Position numbers and translations under genes: made by a program
Source: DATILL01 sp035476575
GTDB taxonomy: Bacteria > Actinomycetota > Actinomycetes > Mycobacteriales > JACQDL01
Direction: 5' to 3'
Assembly (NCBI GenBank): GCA_035476575.1
Contig: DATILL010000020.1
Coordinates: 1-64,000 of the forward strand
Length of the DNA stretch: 64,000 nt
In this document: positions 53,816-62,988 of the stretch, in pieces
How the letters are laid out: each line of letters opens with the position of its first letter
Position numbering within the stretch: position 1 is the stretch's first letter
Notes under the pieces: generated by a model
The model's input: the letters and a program-made list of their open reading frames with translations, nothing else
Told to the model about the DNA's origin: nothing
Database searches by the model: none

Positions 53816-54783
53816 GCCGGCCGGGCGGCCATGGGAGCGGCCGGGGGGAGCGGGCCGTGGTGCCGGCGGCCGAGCCCCGCTCGTACTACGGCCGGCCGAT
53901 CCTGAAGGAGCCGGCGTGGGCGGTACCGGACGTGCCGGTGTACCTGTTCGCCGGGGGCATGGCGGGGGTGTCCGCGACGATGGCCGCGATGGCCGACGCG
54001 ACCCAGCGGCCCGGGCTGGCCGCCGCCGGGCGGTACGTCGCGGCCGGCGGCGCCGCCGTGGGCGTGGCCGCGCTGGTCCACGATCTTGGCCGGCCGGAGC
54101 GGTTCCTAGCCATGCTCCGGGTGTTCAAGCCGACCTCGCCGTTGTCGGTGGGCTCATGGATCTTGGCGCCGTTCACCGGGCTGACCGTCGCCGCGGCCGG
54201 TGCCGAGCTGACCGGGCGGCTGCCCCGGCTCGGCCGGGCCGCGGGCGTGGCGGCGGCCGGGCTCGGCCCGGCGATGGCCACCTACACCGCGGTGCTGCTG
54301 GCCGACACCGCCATACCGGCCTGGCACGAGGCATACCCCGAGCTGCCGTTCGTCTTCGCCGGCAGCGCGCTGGCCTCGGCCGCCGGTGCCGCGCTGCTGG
54401 CGGCGGCGCCAGCCGAGCACGGCCCGGTACGGAGGCTGGCGGTGCTCGGCGCCGGGATGGAGCTGGCCGCCGGGCGGCGGATGGAGCGCCGTACCGGCCT
54501 GGTCGGCGAGCCCTACCGGACCGGCCGCGCCGGAGCCCTGCTGCGCGCGGGACGGGTGCTCACCGCAGCCGGCGCGGGGCTGGCCGCGGCCGGGCGACTC
54601 AGCCGGCGGCGGGCCGGGCTGGCCGCGGCGGTGTCCGGTGCCGCCCTGCTTGCCGGCGGGCTGGCCACCCGGTTCGGGATCCTCGCCGCCGGGACGGCCT
54701 CGGCGCGGGACCCCAGGTACGTCGTGGTGCCGCAGCGCGCCCGGCTCGCCGAGCGCGGTCTCGGCGACCCGGCGGCCCGGTAG
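53812..54783 (+). CDS. NrfD-like membrane subunit of formate dehydrogenase
   Basis: 323 residues, ATG overlapping the fdhB stop. After a 45-residue hydrophilic start (EPRSYYGRPILKEPAWAVPDVPVYLFAGGMAG) there are about eight hydrophobic helices. The GRPILKEPxW...PxYLFxGG text and the conserved HDLGRPERF are NrfD/PsrC marks. It contains no haem-ligand pattern of FdnI cytochrome b, so electrons probably go directly to quinone through this subunit. It is the last gene of the operon, convergent with surE. Confidence 0.85.
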   Translation: MSRPGGHGSGRGERAVVPAAEPRSYYGRPILKEPAWAVPDVPVYLFAGGMAGVSATMAAMADATQRPGLAAAGRYVAAGGAAVGVAALVHDLGRPERFLAMLRVFKPTSPLSVGSWILAPFTGLTVAAAGAELTGRLPRLGRAAGVAAAGLGPAMATYTAVLLADTAIPAWHEAYPELPFVFAGSALASAAGAALLAAAPAEHGPVRRLAVLGAGMELAAGRRMERRTGLVGEPYRTGRAGALLRAGRVLTAAGAGLAAAGRLSRRRAGLAAAVSGAALLAGGLATRFGILAAGTASARDPRYVVVPQRARLAERGLGDPAAR

Positions 54784-54819
54784 GTGGCACCGTAGGTAGC
54801 CCGGTAGGCAGCATGCGGG

Positions 54820-55620
54820 TCACCCCTCCAGGAGGGCGGACAGCCAGCACTGGGTGGCCTCACAGATCGGCTGCAACGGCGTGAGCGTGGCGTAGCCCTC
54901 GGCCACCAGGACCGCGTCCGTGCCGGGGTCGTTCTCGGCGTCGATCTCGCTGACCGACACCGTGACGTGCCCTTCGCCAACCTCGGCGATGTTGGTCTGC
55001 ACCGAGCCGAACCGGGCCAGCCCGGCCCGGCGGAGCCCGCGTACCTGGTCGGCCCGGCGGTTCGGCACGTTGAGGTTCAGCACCACCGGCCGGTCGGCCT
55101 CGACCAGCCAGGGCAGCACCCGGCCGGTCCACCGGCTCGCGCTCAGCCAGTGCGGGCCGTCGTCGGCCCCGCTGTCGCCGGTGTGGCCCACCTCAAGGGA
55201 GACCGCCAGCGCCCGGCAGCCGTTGCTGCCGGCGGTCAGCGCGGCACCGACGGTGCCGGAGTGCAGGATCGCGTTGCCGGTGTTGGTGCCGCGGTTGATG
55301 CCGGACAGCACCAGATCCGGTGGCGGGCCGAACGCGCCGCGGGTGGCGATCAGGGTGATGTAGCCGGGCAGCGCTGTGACCGCATAGGTGGGCACGCCGT
55401 TCAGGTCGGCCAGGTGCCGCTGCTCGACGGACACCCGCCCGTCGCTGCCCACCGCCGTCAGGCCCGCGCTGGTGCCGCTGGACTCGTACGCCGGCGCGGC
55501 CACCACCACATCCAGGCCGGCGGCCCGGGCGACGAGGGCGAGGCGTCGCAGGCCCTCCGAGGAGATGCCGTCGTCATTCGTCACGAGAGCGCGTGGTGCG
55601 TTCGTCACGGGGTCGTCCAC
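54820..55620 (-). CDS. surE: 5'/3'-nucleotidase SurE
   Basis: 266 residues from GTG 55620 (GTG 55608 possible), overlapping the kinase gene by 16 nt. SurE motifs: ALVTNDDGISSEGLRRL (metal D-D), VVAPAYESSGTSAG, LSGINRGTNTGNAILHSGTVGAA and VVLNLNVPNRR. It dephosphorylates nucleoside monophosphates in a metal-dependent way. Co-transcription with a PfkB kinase suggests nucleotide or sugar-phosphate balancing; this is inference. Confidence 0.9.
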   Translation of the reverse strand: MDDPVTNAPRALVTNDDGISSEGLRRLALVARAAGLDVVVAAPAYESSGTSAGLTAVGSDGRVSVEQRHLADLNGVPTYAVTALPGYITLIATRGAFGPPPDLVLSGINRGTNTGNAILHSGTVGAALTAGSNGCRALAVSLEVGHTGDSGADDGPHWLSASRWTGRVLPWLVEADRPVVLNLNVPNRRADQVRGLRRAGLARFGSVQTNIAEVGEGHVTVSVSEIDAENDPGTDAVLVAEGYATLTPLQPICEATQCWLSALLEG

Positions 55621-56594
55621 CTCGCCAGGTCGGTCGGAGTTGCCCTGCCGTGCCGGATGGCGGTCTCCGGCGGTCCGCTGACCGGGTGCAGCCGGACCTG
55701 GCCGGCCAGCTCGGCCACCGCCCGCCGTCCGCCGGCGCCCAGCCCACGGTGGGCGACGTTCAGGGCGCCCGCCGCCGCGCCGAGCCGGACCGCGTCGCCG
55801 AGCTCGACGCCCCGGGCCAGCCCGGCCACCACGCCGGCCACCATCGAGTCCCCGGCCTCGCGCGGGTCAGCCGGCTCAAGCTGGGGCATCAGCACCTCGC
55901 ACACCTCCGTGCCCGTGGACAGCAGCGCGGGCCGCCGCTCGCGGGAGACCAACACGACCTGCGCGCCGGCCTCGTGCAGGCGCCGGGCCGCGGCGACCAG
56001 GTCCGGCACCTCCTCGCCGTCGGCGCGACCGTCGTCCAGCAGCTCCTGGTGGCTGACCTTGAGCAGGTAGACGCCGCCGACCAGCGCGGCCGAGAGCTGC
56101 TCGCCGGACAGGTCCGCCGCCACCCGGCAGCCGTTGCGGCTCAGGTCGGTCGCCAGCCGCCCGTACACCTCCGCCGGGAGCAGGCTGGAGTCGGCCGAGC
56201 CGGAGAGCAGGCACAGGCCAGTGGCCAGGCCCTCGCTCAGCGCGATCTCGTACAGCTCATCCAGCTCGTGCCGGGAGAGCTGGTCACCGGCCGTCTCGGC
56301 CACCACCCGCCGTTCGCCGTCACGGCAGTCGTGCACGTAGCCGCCATTGCGCGACGTGCCGGCGGCAGCGCGTACGGTGACGCCCTCGGCCTCGGTGAGG
56401 TACCGCAGGACCAGGCCGGTCTCCCCGCCGAAGCAGGCGCACAGGCGCACCGGCACGTCGAGCGAGGTCAGCATGTGAGCGTGCCAGACGCCCTGGCCGT
56501 CCGCGTGCAGATGGACGTCGGGAGCTCCGCCGCGTTCCTCGACGGTCACCGCCAGCATCGGACGGGGCGCGAACACGAGCACAGGACCGGTCAT
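55605..56594 (-). CDS. PfkB-family sugar/nucleoside kinase
   Basis: 329 residues. PfkB/1-phosphofructokinase-type: VTVEERGGAPDVHLHADGQGVWHAHMLTSLDVPVRLCACFGGETG at the N-terminus and the ATP/anion-hole signature DPREAGDSMVAGVVAGLARG near residue 245. The GxGD variant is AGD. LLSGSADSSLLPAEVYGRLATDLSRNGCRVAADLSGEQL is the middle domain. Similar to LacC/FruK-like kinases; the phospho-acceptor cannot be decided. First gene of the minus-strand pair with surE. Confidence 0.8.
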   Translation of the reverse strand: MTGPVLVFAPRPMLAVTVEERGGAPDVHLHADGQGVWHAHMLTSLDVPVRLCACFGGETGLVLRYLTEAEGVTVRAAAGTSRNGGYVHDCRDGERRVVAETAGDQLSRHELDELYEIALSEGLATGLCLLSGSADSSLLPAEVYGRLATDLSRNGCRVAADLSGEQLSAALVGGVYLLKVSHQELLDDGRADGEEVPDLVAAARRLHEAGAQVVLVSRERRPALLSTGTEVCEVLMPQLEPADPREAGDSMVAGVVAGLARGVELGDAVRLGAAAGALNVAHRGLGAGGRRAVAELAGQVRLHPVSGPPETAIRHGRATPTDLARWTTP

Positions 56595-56712
56595 TTTGCG
56601 TGATTACCCATCTGGCGCCGATCCATGACGGACGGTCCAGGATTGCTGATCTTTACTGGGCGGGACGTCGGCCGGTCGGTTGAGTCGACCTCAGCGGGGT
56701 AAGCAGCCCGAT

Positions 56713-57897
56713 GTGACCGACTATGTCCGGCGCCAGCGGCTGGCCGACCGCTACCGGCTGGAGACGTACCTGGGCGGAACGGCGGCCGAGGTGTACCTCG
56801 CCTTCGACGAGCAGCTCCACCGCAGCGTGGTGATCAAGATCGCCCGGAGCGAGTCGGTGGACTACGAGGCGGAGCGGTTCGCCAACGAGGCCCGGCTGCT
56901 GGCCGACCTGTCCCATCCGTGCCTGGTCACCCTGTACGACGCGGGGGTTGTGAGCGGCCGGCCGTACCTGGTCCTGCAGCGCGTCGCCGGCGGCACGCTG
57001 GCCGCCCGGATCCGGCAGGGCCCGCTGCCCGGGGAGCAGGCCCGGGAGGTCGGCCGCGCGCTGGCCGAGGCCTTGGACTACCTGCACGGGCGCGGCGTGG
57101 TGCACCGCGACCTCAAGCCCTCCAACGTGCTGCTCGGCGCGGACGGCGTCCGGCTGGCCGACCTCGGCATCGCCCGGCTGGTCGACTCCATCCGGATCAC
57201 CATGACCGGCCTGGTCGTGGGCACGCCCGCGTACCTTTCGCCCGAGCAGGCGCGCGGCGATCTGGTCGGTCCGGCCAGCGACCTGTACTCGCTTGGGCTG
57301 ACCCTGCTGGAATGCCTGACCGGACGGCGCGAGTACGACGGCATGCCGGTCGAGGCGGCCCTGGCCCGGCTGTCCCGGTCACCGGTCGTCCCGCCATACC
57401 TGCCCACGCCGTGGCCACACCTGCTGGCTCGGCTCACCGCCGTTGACCCGTCCGACCGGCCGACCGCGCGGGAGGTCGCAGGCCTGCTCGCCGCGGTCGG
57501 CGACCTGCCCACGACGCGATCCCTGCCGGTGCCTCCCGCTGGCCGGGGGACGCGGAGCAGGGCGGCCGCGGCGGTTGTCGTCGCGGTGGCGGGCAGCGTG
57601 GTGGCGCTGGCCGCGATGTGGCCGGCCAACGACCAACCGCCGGCCGGCGGGCCGGCATCGGTGCCGATCTCCCGACCGGCCACGACATCCCGACCGGCGC
57701 CGTCGTCCCCGGCAGCACCCACCGGCCGGCCACTCCGGCCAGCCAGTGCTGTGGTCACGGAGCTGGCTGGCCACCAGGACGTGCCCGTCGGCAAGGGCCA
57801 GCACAGGGCCGGTGAGAGACAGCACAAGGTCGACAAGGGGCAGCACAAGGTCGACAAGGGGCAGCACCGAGGACATCACAAGGGATCCCACGGCTAG
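56713..57897 (+). CDS. membrane Ser/Thr protein kinase with His/Lys-repeat tail
   Basis: GTG 56713 is chosen (TTG 56680 is also in frame). 394 residues. Kinase domain ~1-265: LETYLGGTAAEVYLAFDE (glycine loop), VVIKIAR (ATP lysine), NEARLLADLSHPCLV, VVHRDLKPSNVLL (HRDxKxxN), LADLGIAR (DLG in place of DFG), GTPAYLSPEQARG. One TM helix (AAAAVVVAVAGSVVALAAMW) is at about 288-307. The outside part is a Pro/Thr/Ser linker ending with two KVDKGQH units and GQHRGHHKGSHG. The last 40 residues could bind metal or wall polymer. It lacks PASTA domains. Confidence 0.85.
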   Translation: MTDYVRRQRLADRYRLETYLGGTAAEVYLAFDEQLHRSVVIKIARSESVDYEAERFANEARLLADLSHPCLVTLYDAGVVSGRPYLVLQRVAGGTLAARIRQGPLPGEQAREVGRALAEALDYLHGRGVVHRDLKPSNVLLGADGVRLADLGIARLVDSIRITMTGLVVGTPAYLSPEQARGDLVGPASDLYSLGLTLLECLTGRREYDGMPVEAALARLSRSPVVPPYLPTPWPHLLARLTAVDPSDRPTAREVAGLLAAVGDLPTTRSLPVPPAGRGTRSRAAAAVVVAVAGSVVALAAMWPANDQPPAGGPASVPISRPATTSRPAPSSPAAPTGRPLRPASAVVTELAGHQDVPVGKGQHRAGERQHKVDKGQHKVDKGQHRGHHKGSHG

Positions 57898-58173
57898 GTG
57901 CCACGACGAGCCCGGCCTGGCTGGGACGGCGATGTATCAGTATCTGGTATCTGCCAAGTCATTTGCACGTGCGGTCTTCCCTAGCAGACGCGCTTGTGGC
58001 ACTCTCTCAACAGGTCCAGATGCCTGTCATGACTCGGTGCCCAAAAGGGCATCAGCCTGGAAACGTACAACGCGAAGTTCCAGATGCTTTCCCAGGTTCC
58101 TTCCCAGGTCCTTCCTCCACTGTTGGGGTCAACGGCGCAGGTCAACGTGCCGGAGGCCCAGGAAGGGATCGGG

Positions 58174-58383
58174 ATGAACACAAACACGCGGGGGCCCGGT
58201 AGCTGGTTCACCAGCTCCTTCTGCCCTAACGGGGGTAGCTGCGTCGAGGTAGCGCTCCGGCCCGATGGTGGTGTCGCGGTGCGCGACAGCAAGGACCGTG
58301 GCGGCCCGACGCTGGGCTTCACCGCCGCCGAGTGGACCGCCTTCCTGGCCGGGGTGCGGGCGGGTGAGTTTGACCTGGCCTGA
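58174..58383 (+). CDS. DUF397 protein
   Basis: ATG 58174 with GGAAGGGATCGG upstream gives 69 residues. The DUF397 pattern is complete: WFTSSFCPNGGSCVEVALRPDGGVAVRDSKDRGGPTLGFTAAEWTAFLAGVRAGEFD. DUF397 proteins pair with XRE-DUF5753 regulators in Streptomyces-type genomes (for example Scr1/Scr2), often as antagonists. Such a regulator gene lies tail-to-tail 20 nt away. The 276 nt upstream of the start hold no gene I can support; the direct repeat TTCCCAGGT.CCTTCCCAGGT near 58091 is notable. Confidence 0.88.
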   Translation: MNTNTRGPGSWFTSSFCPNGGSCVEVALRPDGGVAVRDSKDRGGPTLGFTAAEWTAFLAGVRAGEFDLA

Positions 58384-58402
58384 GCAGCGGGCGGTCGCCA
58401 GG

Positions 58403-59260
58403 TCAGGGCAGCCGGCCGAGCAGGTCGGCGACGAACGCGATCGACTCGGCGGGGTTGAGTGCGTCGGCGCGTACGCCGTCGAAGGCGGCGGCGTACCGCG
58501 CCACGACATCGAACTTGGTGTCGAACGTGGGACCGAGGATCTGGTCCGCGAAGACGACCTTCGGGTCACCGGGGTCGGCGAAGCCGAACATCTGGAAGGA
58601 GAGCCCGCTGGACGCGCCGAGGCCGGCGCCGTAGGTGAGGACCTGGACGGTCACCTGTGGCTGGTGGGCAACGTCGGAAAGGTGGGAGAGCTGCTCCCGC
58701 GCGGTCGCGGAGCCGAGCTCGCACACGCGGTGCAGCGCGGACTCGTCGATGACGAAATGCATGCGGGGCGGGCTGGGCCGCCGCAGGATCTCCTGCCTTC
58801 TCAGGCGCAGCGCGAGGTATCGTTCGACCTGTTCGTCGGTGATATCCGTTCGCCGGCCGCTCATCATGTAGAAGTATTCTCGGGTTTGCAGGAGCCCGGG
58901 CACCAGATAAGAGTCGTAGACCGAGATATCGGCAGCGGCGTCCTCGAAGCCGATCAGGGTGCCAAGCCCGTCGGAGAGGATGTCGGCGTACTCGTGCCAC
59001 CAGCCTTTCTCGCGGGACTCGCGGATGAGGTCGAGAAGTTCGCCGCGTTGGTCTTCGGGGATGCCGTAGAGGTCGAGCATGTTGCGGACGTCGGGCACGC
59101 GGGCCAGCAGCCGGCCGGTCTCGATCCGGCTGATCTTGGCGGGGGAGCAGTCGAGGTAGGCCGCCACATCGCTGAGTGACCGGCCAGCCGCCTCGCGAAG
59201 CTGGCGGAGTCGGGTCCCGGCCTGCCGTCGTCGCAGGACCGGACCAGGGTTGGTGTCCAT
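58403..59260 (-). CDS. XRE-family regulator with DUF5753 domain
   Basis: ATG at 59260 is preferred (upstream frame is not conserved-looking). 285 residues. N-terminal HTH: LRQLREAAGRSLSDVAAYLDCSPAKISRIETGRLLARVPDVRNMLDLYGI. The DUF5753 part follows: SREKGWWHEYADILSDGLGTLIGFEDAAADISVYDSYLVPGLLQTREYF, RLRRQEIL, FVIDESALHRV and ADPGDPKVVFADQILGPTF. It controls differentiation or antibiotic-type traits in related systems and is probably modulated by the DUF397 protein encoded convergently. Confidence 0.9.
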   Translation of the reverse strand: MDTNPGPVLRRRQAGTRLRQLREAAGRSLSDVAAYLDCSPAKISRIETGRLLARVPDVRNMLDLYGIPEDQRGELLDLIRESREKGWWHEYADILSDGLGTLIGFEDAAADISVYDSYLVPGLLQTREYFYMMSGRRTDITDEQVERYLALRLRRQEILRRPSPPRMHFVIDESALHRVCELGSATAREQLSHLSDVAHQPQVTVQVLTYGAGLGASSGLSFQMFGFADPGDPKVVFADQILGPTFDTKFDVVARYAAAFDGVRADALNPAESIAFVADLLGRLP

Positions 59261-59468
59261 CGCCGGGCGCCTTCTTCTGAGGAATGCCGCACAGGGGTGG
59301 AGCGCCGCGACAGACACGTGCCCCAACACAGGGTGACAGCTAGCAGGGCTTAAAAACAACCACCGATCGTGTGATCCGTAAAGTGTGGACGTTCGGTAAT
59401 TGCATGTCTACGTTACGGGTACGAGTCGCGACACGTCACCAGCCAGACCCGACCCCCTAGGAGGCGTC

Positions 59469-59603
59469 ATGTCCCGACGACAAACCCCCACCCTCTGCCG
59501 GCGCTGTCATGGACGGGGCAGCACCCACGAGCCGATCAGCCCGCTGAAGGGGGCAACAGCCCGCAGGCGCTGCCGCCGTTGTGGCGGGCGGGGTGTCCAT
59601 TGA
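59469..59603 (+). CDS. 44-residue DnaJ-type zinc-knuckle microprotein
   Basis: ATG 59469 sits 5 nt after AGGAGGCGTC, an excellent ribosome site. The product has two CxxCxGxG knuckles: CRRCHGRGST at residues 10-19 and CRRCGGRGVH at the end. This is one zinc-binding site as in DnaJ zinc fingers. It is basic (many Arg/Lys). Similar tiny proteins are common in actinomycetes. The role is unknown; it lies upstream of the AfsR-like gene, perhaps in the same regulon. Confidence 0.65.
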   Translation: MSRRQTPTLCRRCHGRGSTHEPISPLKGATARRRCRRCGGRGVH

Positions 59604-59761
59604 CCATGCCCCACCGCCCGCAGCGCGCCACCGACCGGTCCGGAGAGGGGCCCGGACCGTTCGGTGGCGCTCAGCTCGTTGCCGGGCACTTCGCCGCCCG
59701 ATGCCTCGTTGGGGATAACAACAATTTGGGGTGTGCATGACGTGGTAAGGAGGTAACCCTG

Positions 59762-62700
59762 TTGATGGCGGCCGCCGTGTCTGCCGTTGAGGTGCGGTTC
59801 CAGCTTCTTGGATCGTTTCAGGTGTTTCATGGCGGCCAGCCGGTGTCGGTGGGGGGGCCGACGGCGCAGGCGGTGTTGGTGGGGTTGTTGCAGCGTCCGT
59901 CGGTCCGGTTGCTTCCGGAGCAGGTCGTCACCGCGGTGTGGGGTAGCCCGGATGGGGTGAGCGACGACAGCCTGTACCACTACATCACCGGTCTGCGGAA
60001 GGCGTTGGCGCCGTTGGGGCTGGAGGTGGAGAGCTGCCGGCCGGGCTACCTGCTGCGGGTGCCGGCCGAGGCGGTGGACGCGGCCCGGTTCGAGGGGTTG
60101 GTCACCTCGGCGCGGGCGTTGCGGGTGAGCGACCCGGAGGAGGCGGTCCGCCGGCTGCGGGCGGCGTTGGAGCTGTGGGCGGGTCCGGACGCGTTGGGCG
60201 GGCTGGGCCTGCCGGGCATCCGGCGGATCGCCGCGGGGCTGGACGGGCGGCGGCTGGACGCGGCGGAGGACCTGGCCGATTTGGAGCTGGGCCGGGGCCG
60301 GGCCGAGCAGGTGCTGGACCTGCTACGTACCCTGGCCGCGGCGCACCCGGACCGGGACCGGCTGACCGCGGCGTTGATCCGGGCGTTGCACGCCACCGGC
60401 CGGACCGGCCAGGCGCAGCTGACGTACCTGGCCGCGGAGCAGCTTGCCCGGCGGTTCGGCCGGGAGCCGCACGCCGTGGTCCGCCGGGCGCAGCAGGACC
60501 TGCTGGGCGGCCAGCCGGCCGAGGCGGAGGCGGGCCTGTCCAGCATGGTGCCGTTCCAGCTTCCGGCGGACACCTCACACTTCACCGGTCGTACGGTGGA
60601 GCTGGAGCAGATCCTTGGCCTGGTCCCCGGCCGGGGCGGTACGGCGGTCGCGCCGGTGGCCTGTGTGGTGGACGGGATGGCCGGGGTCGGCAAGACCGCG
60701 CTGGCGGTGCACGCCGCGCACCGGCTGGCCAGCCGGTTCCCGGACGGCAGCCTGTTCATCGACCTGCACGGGTTCACCCCGGAGACCACCCCGGCCACCC
60801 CGCAGAAGGCCCTGGACACGCTGCTGCGCGGGCTGGGGGTGACCGGCCAGCAGATCCCCCCCGACCTTGACGCCCGCGCTGCCTTGTACCGCTCGCAGCT
60901 CGCCCGCCGGCGGATGCTGATCGTGCTGGACAACGCCAAGGACGAGGCGCAGGTCAGGCCGCTGCTGCCCGGCACCCCCGGGTGCCTGGTGCTGGTCACC
61001 AGCCGCCGCCGGCTGGCCGGGCTGGACGACGCCCAGCACCTGAGCCTGGACACCCTCAGCCCGCAGGAGGCCGCCGCGCTGTTCCGGGCGGTGGCCAGCG
61101 ACGGTGCCTGGCACGACCACCGCACCGTCGATGAGATCGTGCAGGTGTGCGGGGAGCTGCCGCTGGCCATCCGGATCGCCGCCGCCCGGCTGCGTACCAG
61201 CCGGGCGATGACCCCTACGGCGCTGCTGGCCTCGCTGCGCCGGGAGCACCAGCACGACCTGCCGCTGCGCGGCCTGAACGACGGCGAGCGCAGCGTCGCG
61301 GCCGCGTTCGCGGTCTCCTACCATCATCTGGAGCCGGCCCAGCGGCACGCCTTCGGGCTGCTCGGGGTCCACCCCGGGCCTAGCATCGACGCCTACGCCA
61401 CCGCCGCGCTGCTGGATGGCACCCTGCCCGACGCGCAGCGGTTCCTCGACGCCCTGGAGCAGGTCAACCTCATCGTCCAGCCCACCCAGGACCGCTACCG
61501 CTTCCACGACCTGCTGCGCGCCTACGCCACCGACGCCGCCGTCCAGGACAGCCGGCTGGACCACGGCGCCGCGCTGGGCCGGCTGCTGGACCACTACAGC
61601 CACGCCACCTCGGTGGCGATGGACACCCTCTACGCCTACGAGGCCCCCTACCGGCCCCGCATCAGCCCGCCACACACCCCGGCACCGGACCTGGCCGAGC
61701 CCGAGGCGGCCCGACGCTGGCTGCAGGAGGAGCTGCCCAACCTGCTCGCCGCCGCCGAGCACGCCACCGTCCACGGCCACCTGGACCACGCCGCGCACAC
61801 CGTGCACCTGTCCGCCACCCTGGCCCGGCACCTGCGCACCCTGGGCCGCTACGCCGACGCCTACAACCTGCACACCCACGCCCTGAACACCGCCCGCACG
61901 ATCGGCGACCAGGTCGGCGAGCTGACCATCCTGATCGCCCTGGCCCGCACCGACCGGGTCGCCGACCGGCACGCCGAGGCCGCCGGGCGCTACCACGAGG
62001 CGCTGCGCATCGCCCGGCACGTCGACCACCACGCCGGTGAGATCGGCGCCCTGACCGGCCTGGGCCACGTCCGCCTGATGACCCGCGCCAACACCGAGGC
62101 ACACGAGCACCTCGCGCACGCCCTCCAGCTCGCCCGGCAGACCGGCCACCGCCCCGGCGAGATCGACGCCCGCTGGGGCCTGGGCCAGGTCCACCGCGCG
62201 AGTGGGCACTACGACCAGGCCACCGGGCAGTACCAGCAGGCCCTCGACCTTGCCCGCGAGATCGGGCACCGCGCCGGCGAGGTCATCGCCCTGACCGGCC
62301 TGGGCCACGTCCACCGCCAGCTCGGCAGCTACTCCCAGGCCATCGCCCACCTCCAGCAGGCCCTCGGCATCGCCGTCGACACCGGCGACCGCAGCGCCGA
62401 GATCTACGCCCTGCTAGCCCGCGGCCACGTCTACCGGCTCACCGACCGGCCCGAGCTGGCCATCGAAGACTACCACCGCGCCCTCGGCATCGCCCGCGAC
62501 ATCGGCGACCGCAACGGCCGGTTCCAGGCCCAGCACGCCCTCGGCCAGGTCCTACGCGAGACCGGCCAGGCCACCGTCGCCCTCACCCACCACCAGGACG
62601 CCCTGGACACCGTCCGCACCCTCGCCCAGCCCCACGACGAGGCCCGCGCCCACAACGGCCTCGCCCACACCCACCTCACCCTCGGCCAGCCCACCCACGC

Positions 62701-62806
62701 CCGAGCACACTGGCACGCCGCCCTGGCCATCTACACCCGCCTCAACGACCCCCACGCCACCCAGATCCAGGCCCACCTCGACAACCTCACCCCGCAGCCG
62801 GTCTAG
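59762..62806 (+). CDS. AfsR/SARP-type regulator (wHTH-BTAD-NB-ARC-TPR)
   Basis: TTG 59762 or ATG 59765 after AGGAGGT. About 1014 residues. Domains in order: OmpR-type winged helix (VRFQLLGSFQVFHGGQPV...DDSLYHYITGLRKALAPLGLEVESCRPGYLLRV, 10-105), BTAD (about 110-255, AARFEGLVTSARAL...LIRALHATGRTGQAQLTYLAAEQLARRFGREP), NB-ARC with P-loop VVDGMAGVGKTALAVHAA (~305), MLIVLDNAKDE (Walker B) and LPLAIRIAAARL (GxP-like), then eight or so TPR units at the C-terminus. It should activate antibiotic-type genes through direct repeats. It is far from the 3.6-20.7 kb cluster, so control of it is only possible. Confidence 0.92.
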   Translation: MMAAAVSAVEVRFQLLGSFQVFHGGQPVSVGGPTAQAVLVGLLQRPSVRLLPEQVVTAVWGSPDGVSDDSLYHYITGLRKALAPLGLEVESCRPGYLLRVPAEAVDAARFEGLVTSARALRVSDPEEAVRRLRAALELWAGPDALGGLGLPGIRRIAAGLDGRRLDAAEDLADLELGRGRAEQVLDLLRTLAAAHPDRDRLTAALIRALHATGRTGQAQLTYLAAEQLARRFGREPHAVVRRAQQDLLGGQPAEAEAGLSSMVPFQLPADTSHFTGRTVELEQILGLVPGRGGTAVAPVACVVDGMAGVGKTALAVHAAHRLASRFPDGSLFIDLHGFTPETTPATPQKALDTLLRGLGVTGQQIPPDLDARAALYRSQLARRRMLIVLDNAKDEAQVRPLLPGTPGCLVLVTSRRRLAGLDDAQHLSLDTLSPQEAAALFRAVASDGAWHDHRTVDEIVQVCGELPLAIRIAAARLRTSRAMTPTALLASLRREHQHDLPLRGLNDGERSVAAAFAVSYHHLEPAQRHAFGLLGVHPGPSIDAYATAALLDGTLPDAQRFLDALEQVNLIVQPTQDRYRFHDLLRAYATDAAVQDSRLDHGAALGRLLDHYSHATSVAMDTLYAYEAPYRPRISPPHTPAPDLAEPEAARRWLQEELPNLLAAAEHATVHGHLDHAAHTVHLSATLARHLRTLGRYADAYNLHTHALNTARTIGDQVGELTILIALARTDRVADRHAEAAGRYHEALRIARHVDHHAGEIGALTGLGHVRLMTRANTEAHEHLAHALQLARQTGHRPGEIDARWGLGQVHRASGHYDQATGQYQQALDLAREIGHRAGEVIALTGLGHVHRQLGSYSQAIAHLQQALGIAVDTGDRSAEIYALLARGHVYRLTDRPELAIEDYHRALGIARDIGDRNGRFQAQHALGQVLRETGQATVALTHHQDALDTVRTLAQPHDEARAHNGLAHTHLTLGQPTHARAHWHAALAIYTRLNDPHATQIQAHLDNLTPQPV

Positions 62807-62927
62807 CCTCACCCACGCCGGGCGGCAGCACACTCACGACCGACCAACCGCGACCGCCCGGTCGGCGCACTGCTCGGCTCAACGCGACCCCAGCCATCCA
62901 ACAAACTAACCAAGTTTGACCTCGATA

Positions 62928-62944
62928 ATGAAATTCGATTTCAT
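62928..62944. promoter_or_regulatory. Zur-like palindromic operator
   Basis: ATGAAA (62928-62933), TTCGA, TTTCAT (62939-62944): 6-bp arms, AT-rich in a GC-rich setting. It is 45 nt before the metal-binding lipoprotein gene. The GATAATGAAA...TTTCAT layout resembles actinobacterial Zur boxes, which repress zinc uptake when zinc is plentiful. Confidence 0.6.
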
Positions 62945-62988
62945 GACGGTCGTAGCTCTAGACCTACCCTTCGCCAAGGAGCTCTAGC

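Noticed and set aside
59400..59468. N-terminal extension of the zinc-knuckle microprotein
   Set aside because: AGGAGG immediately before ATG 59469 fixes the start; the upstream codons lie in its leader.
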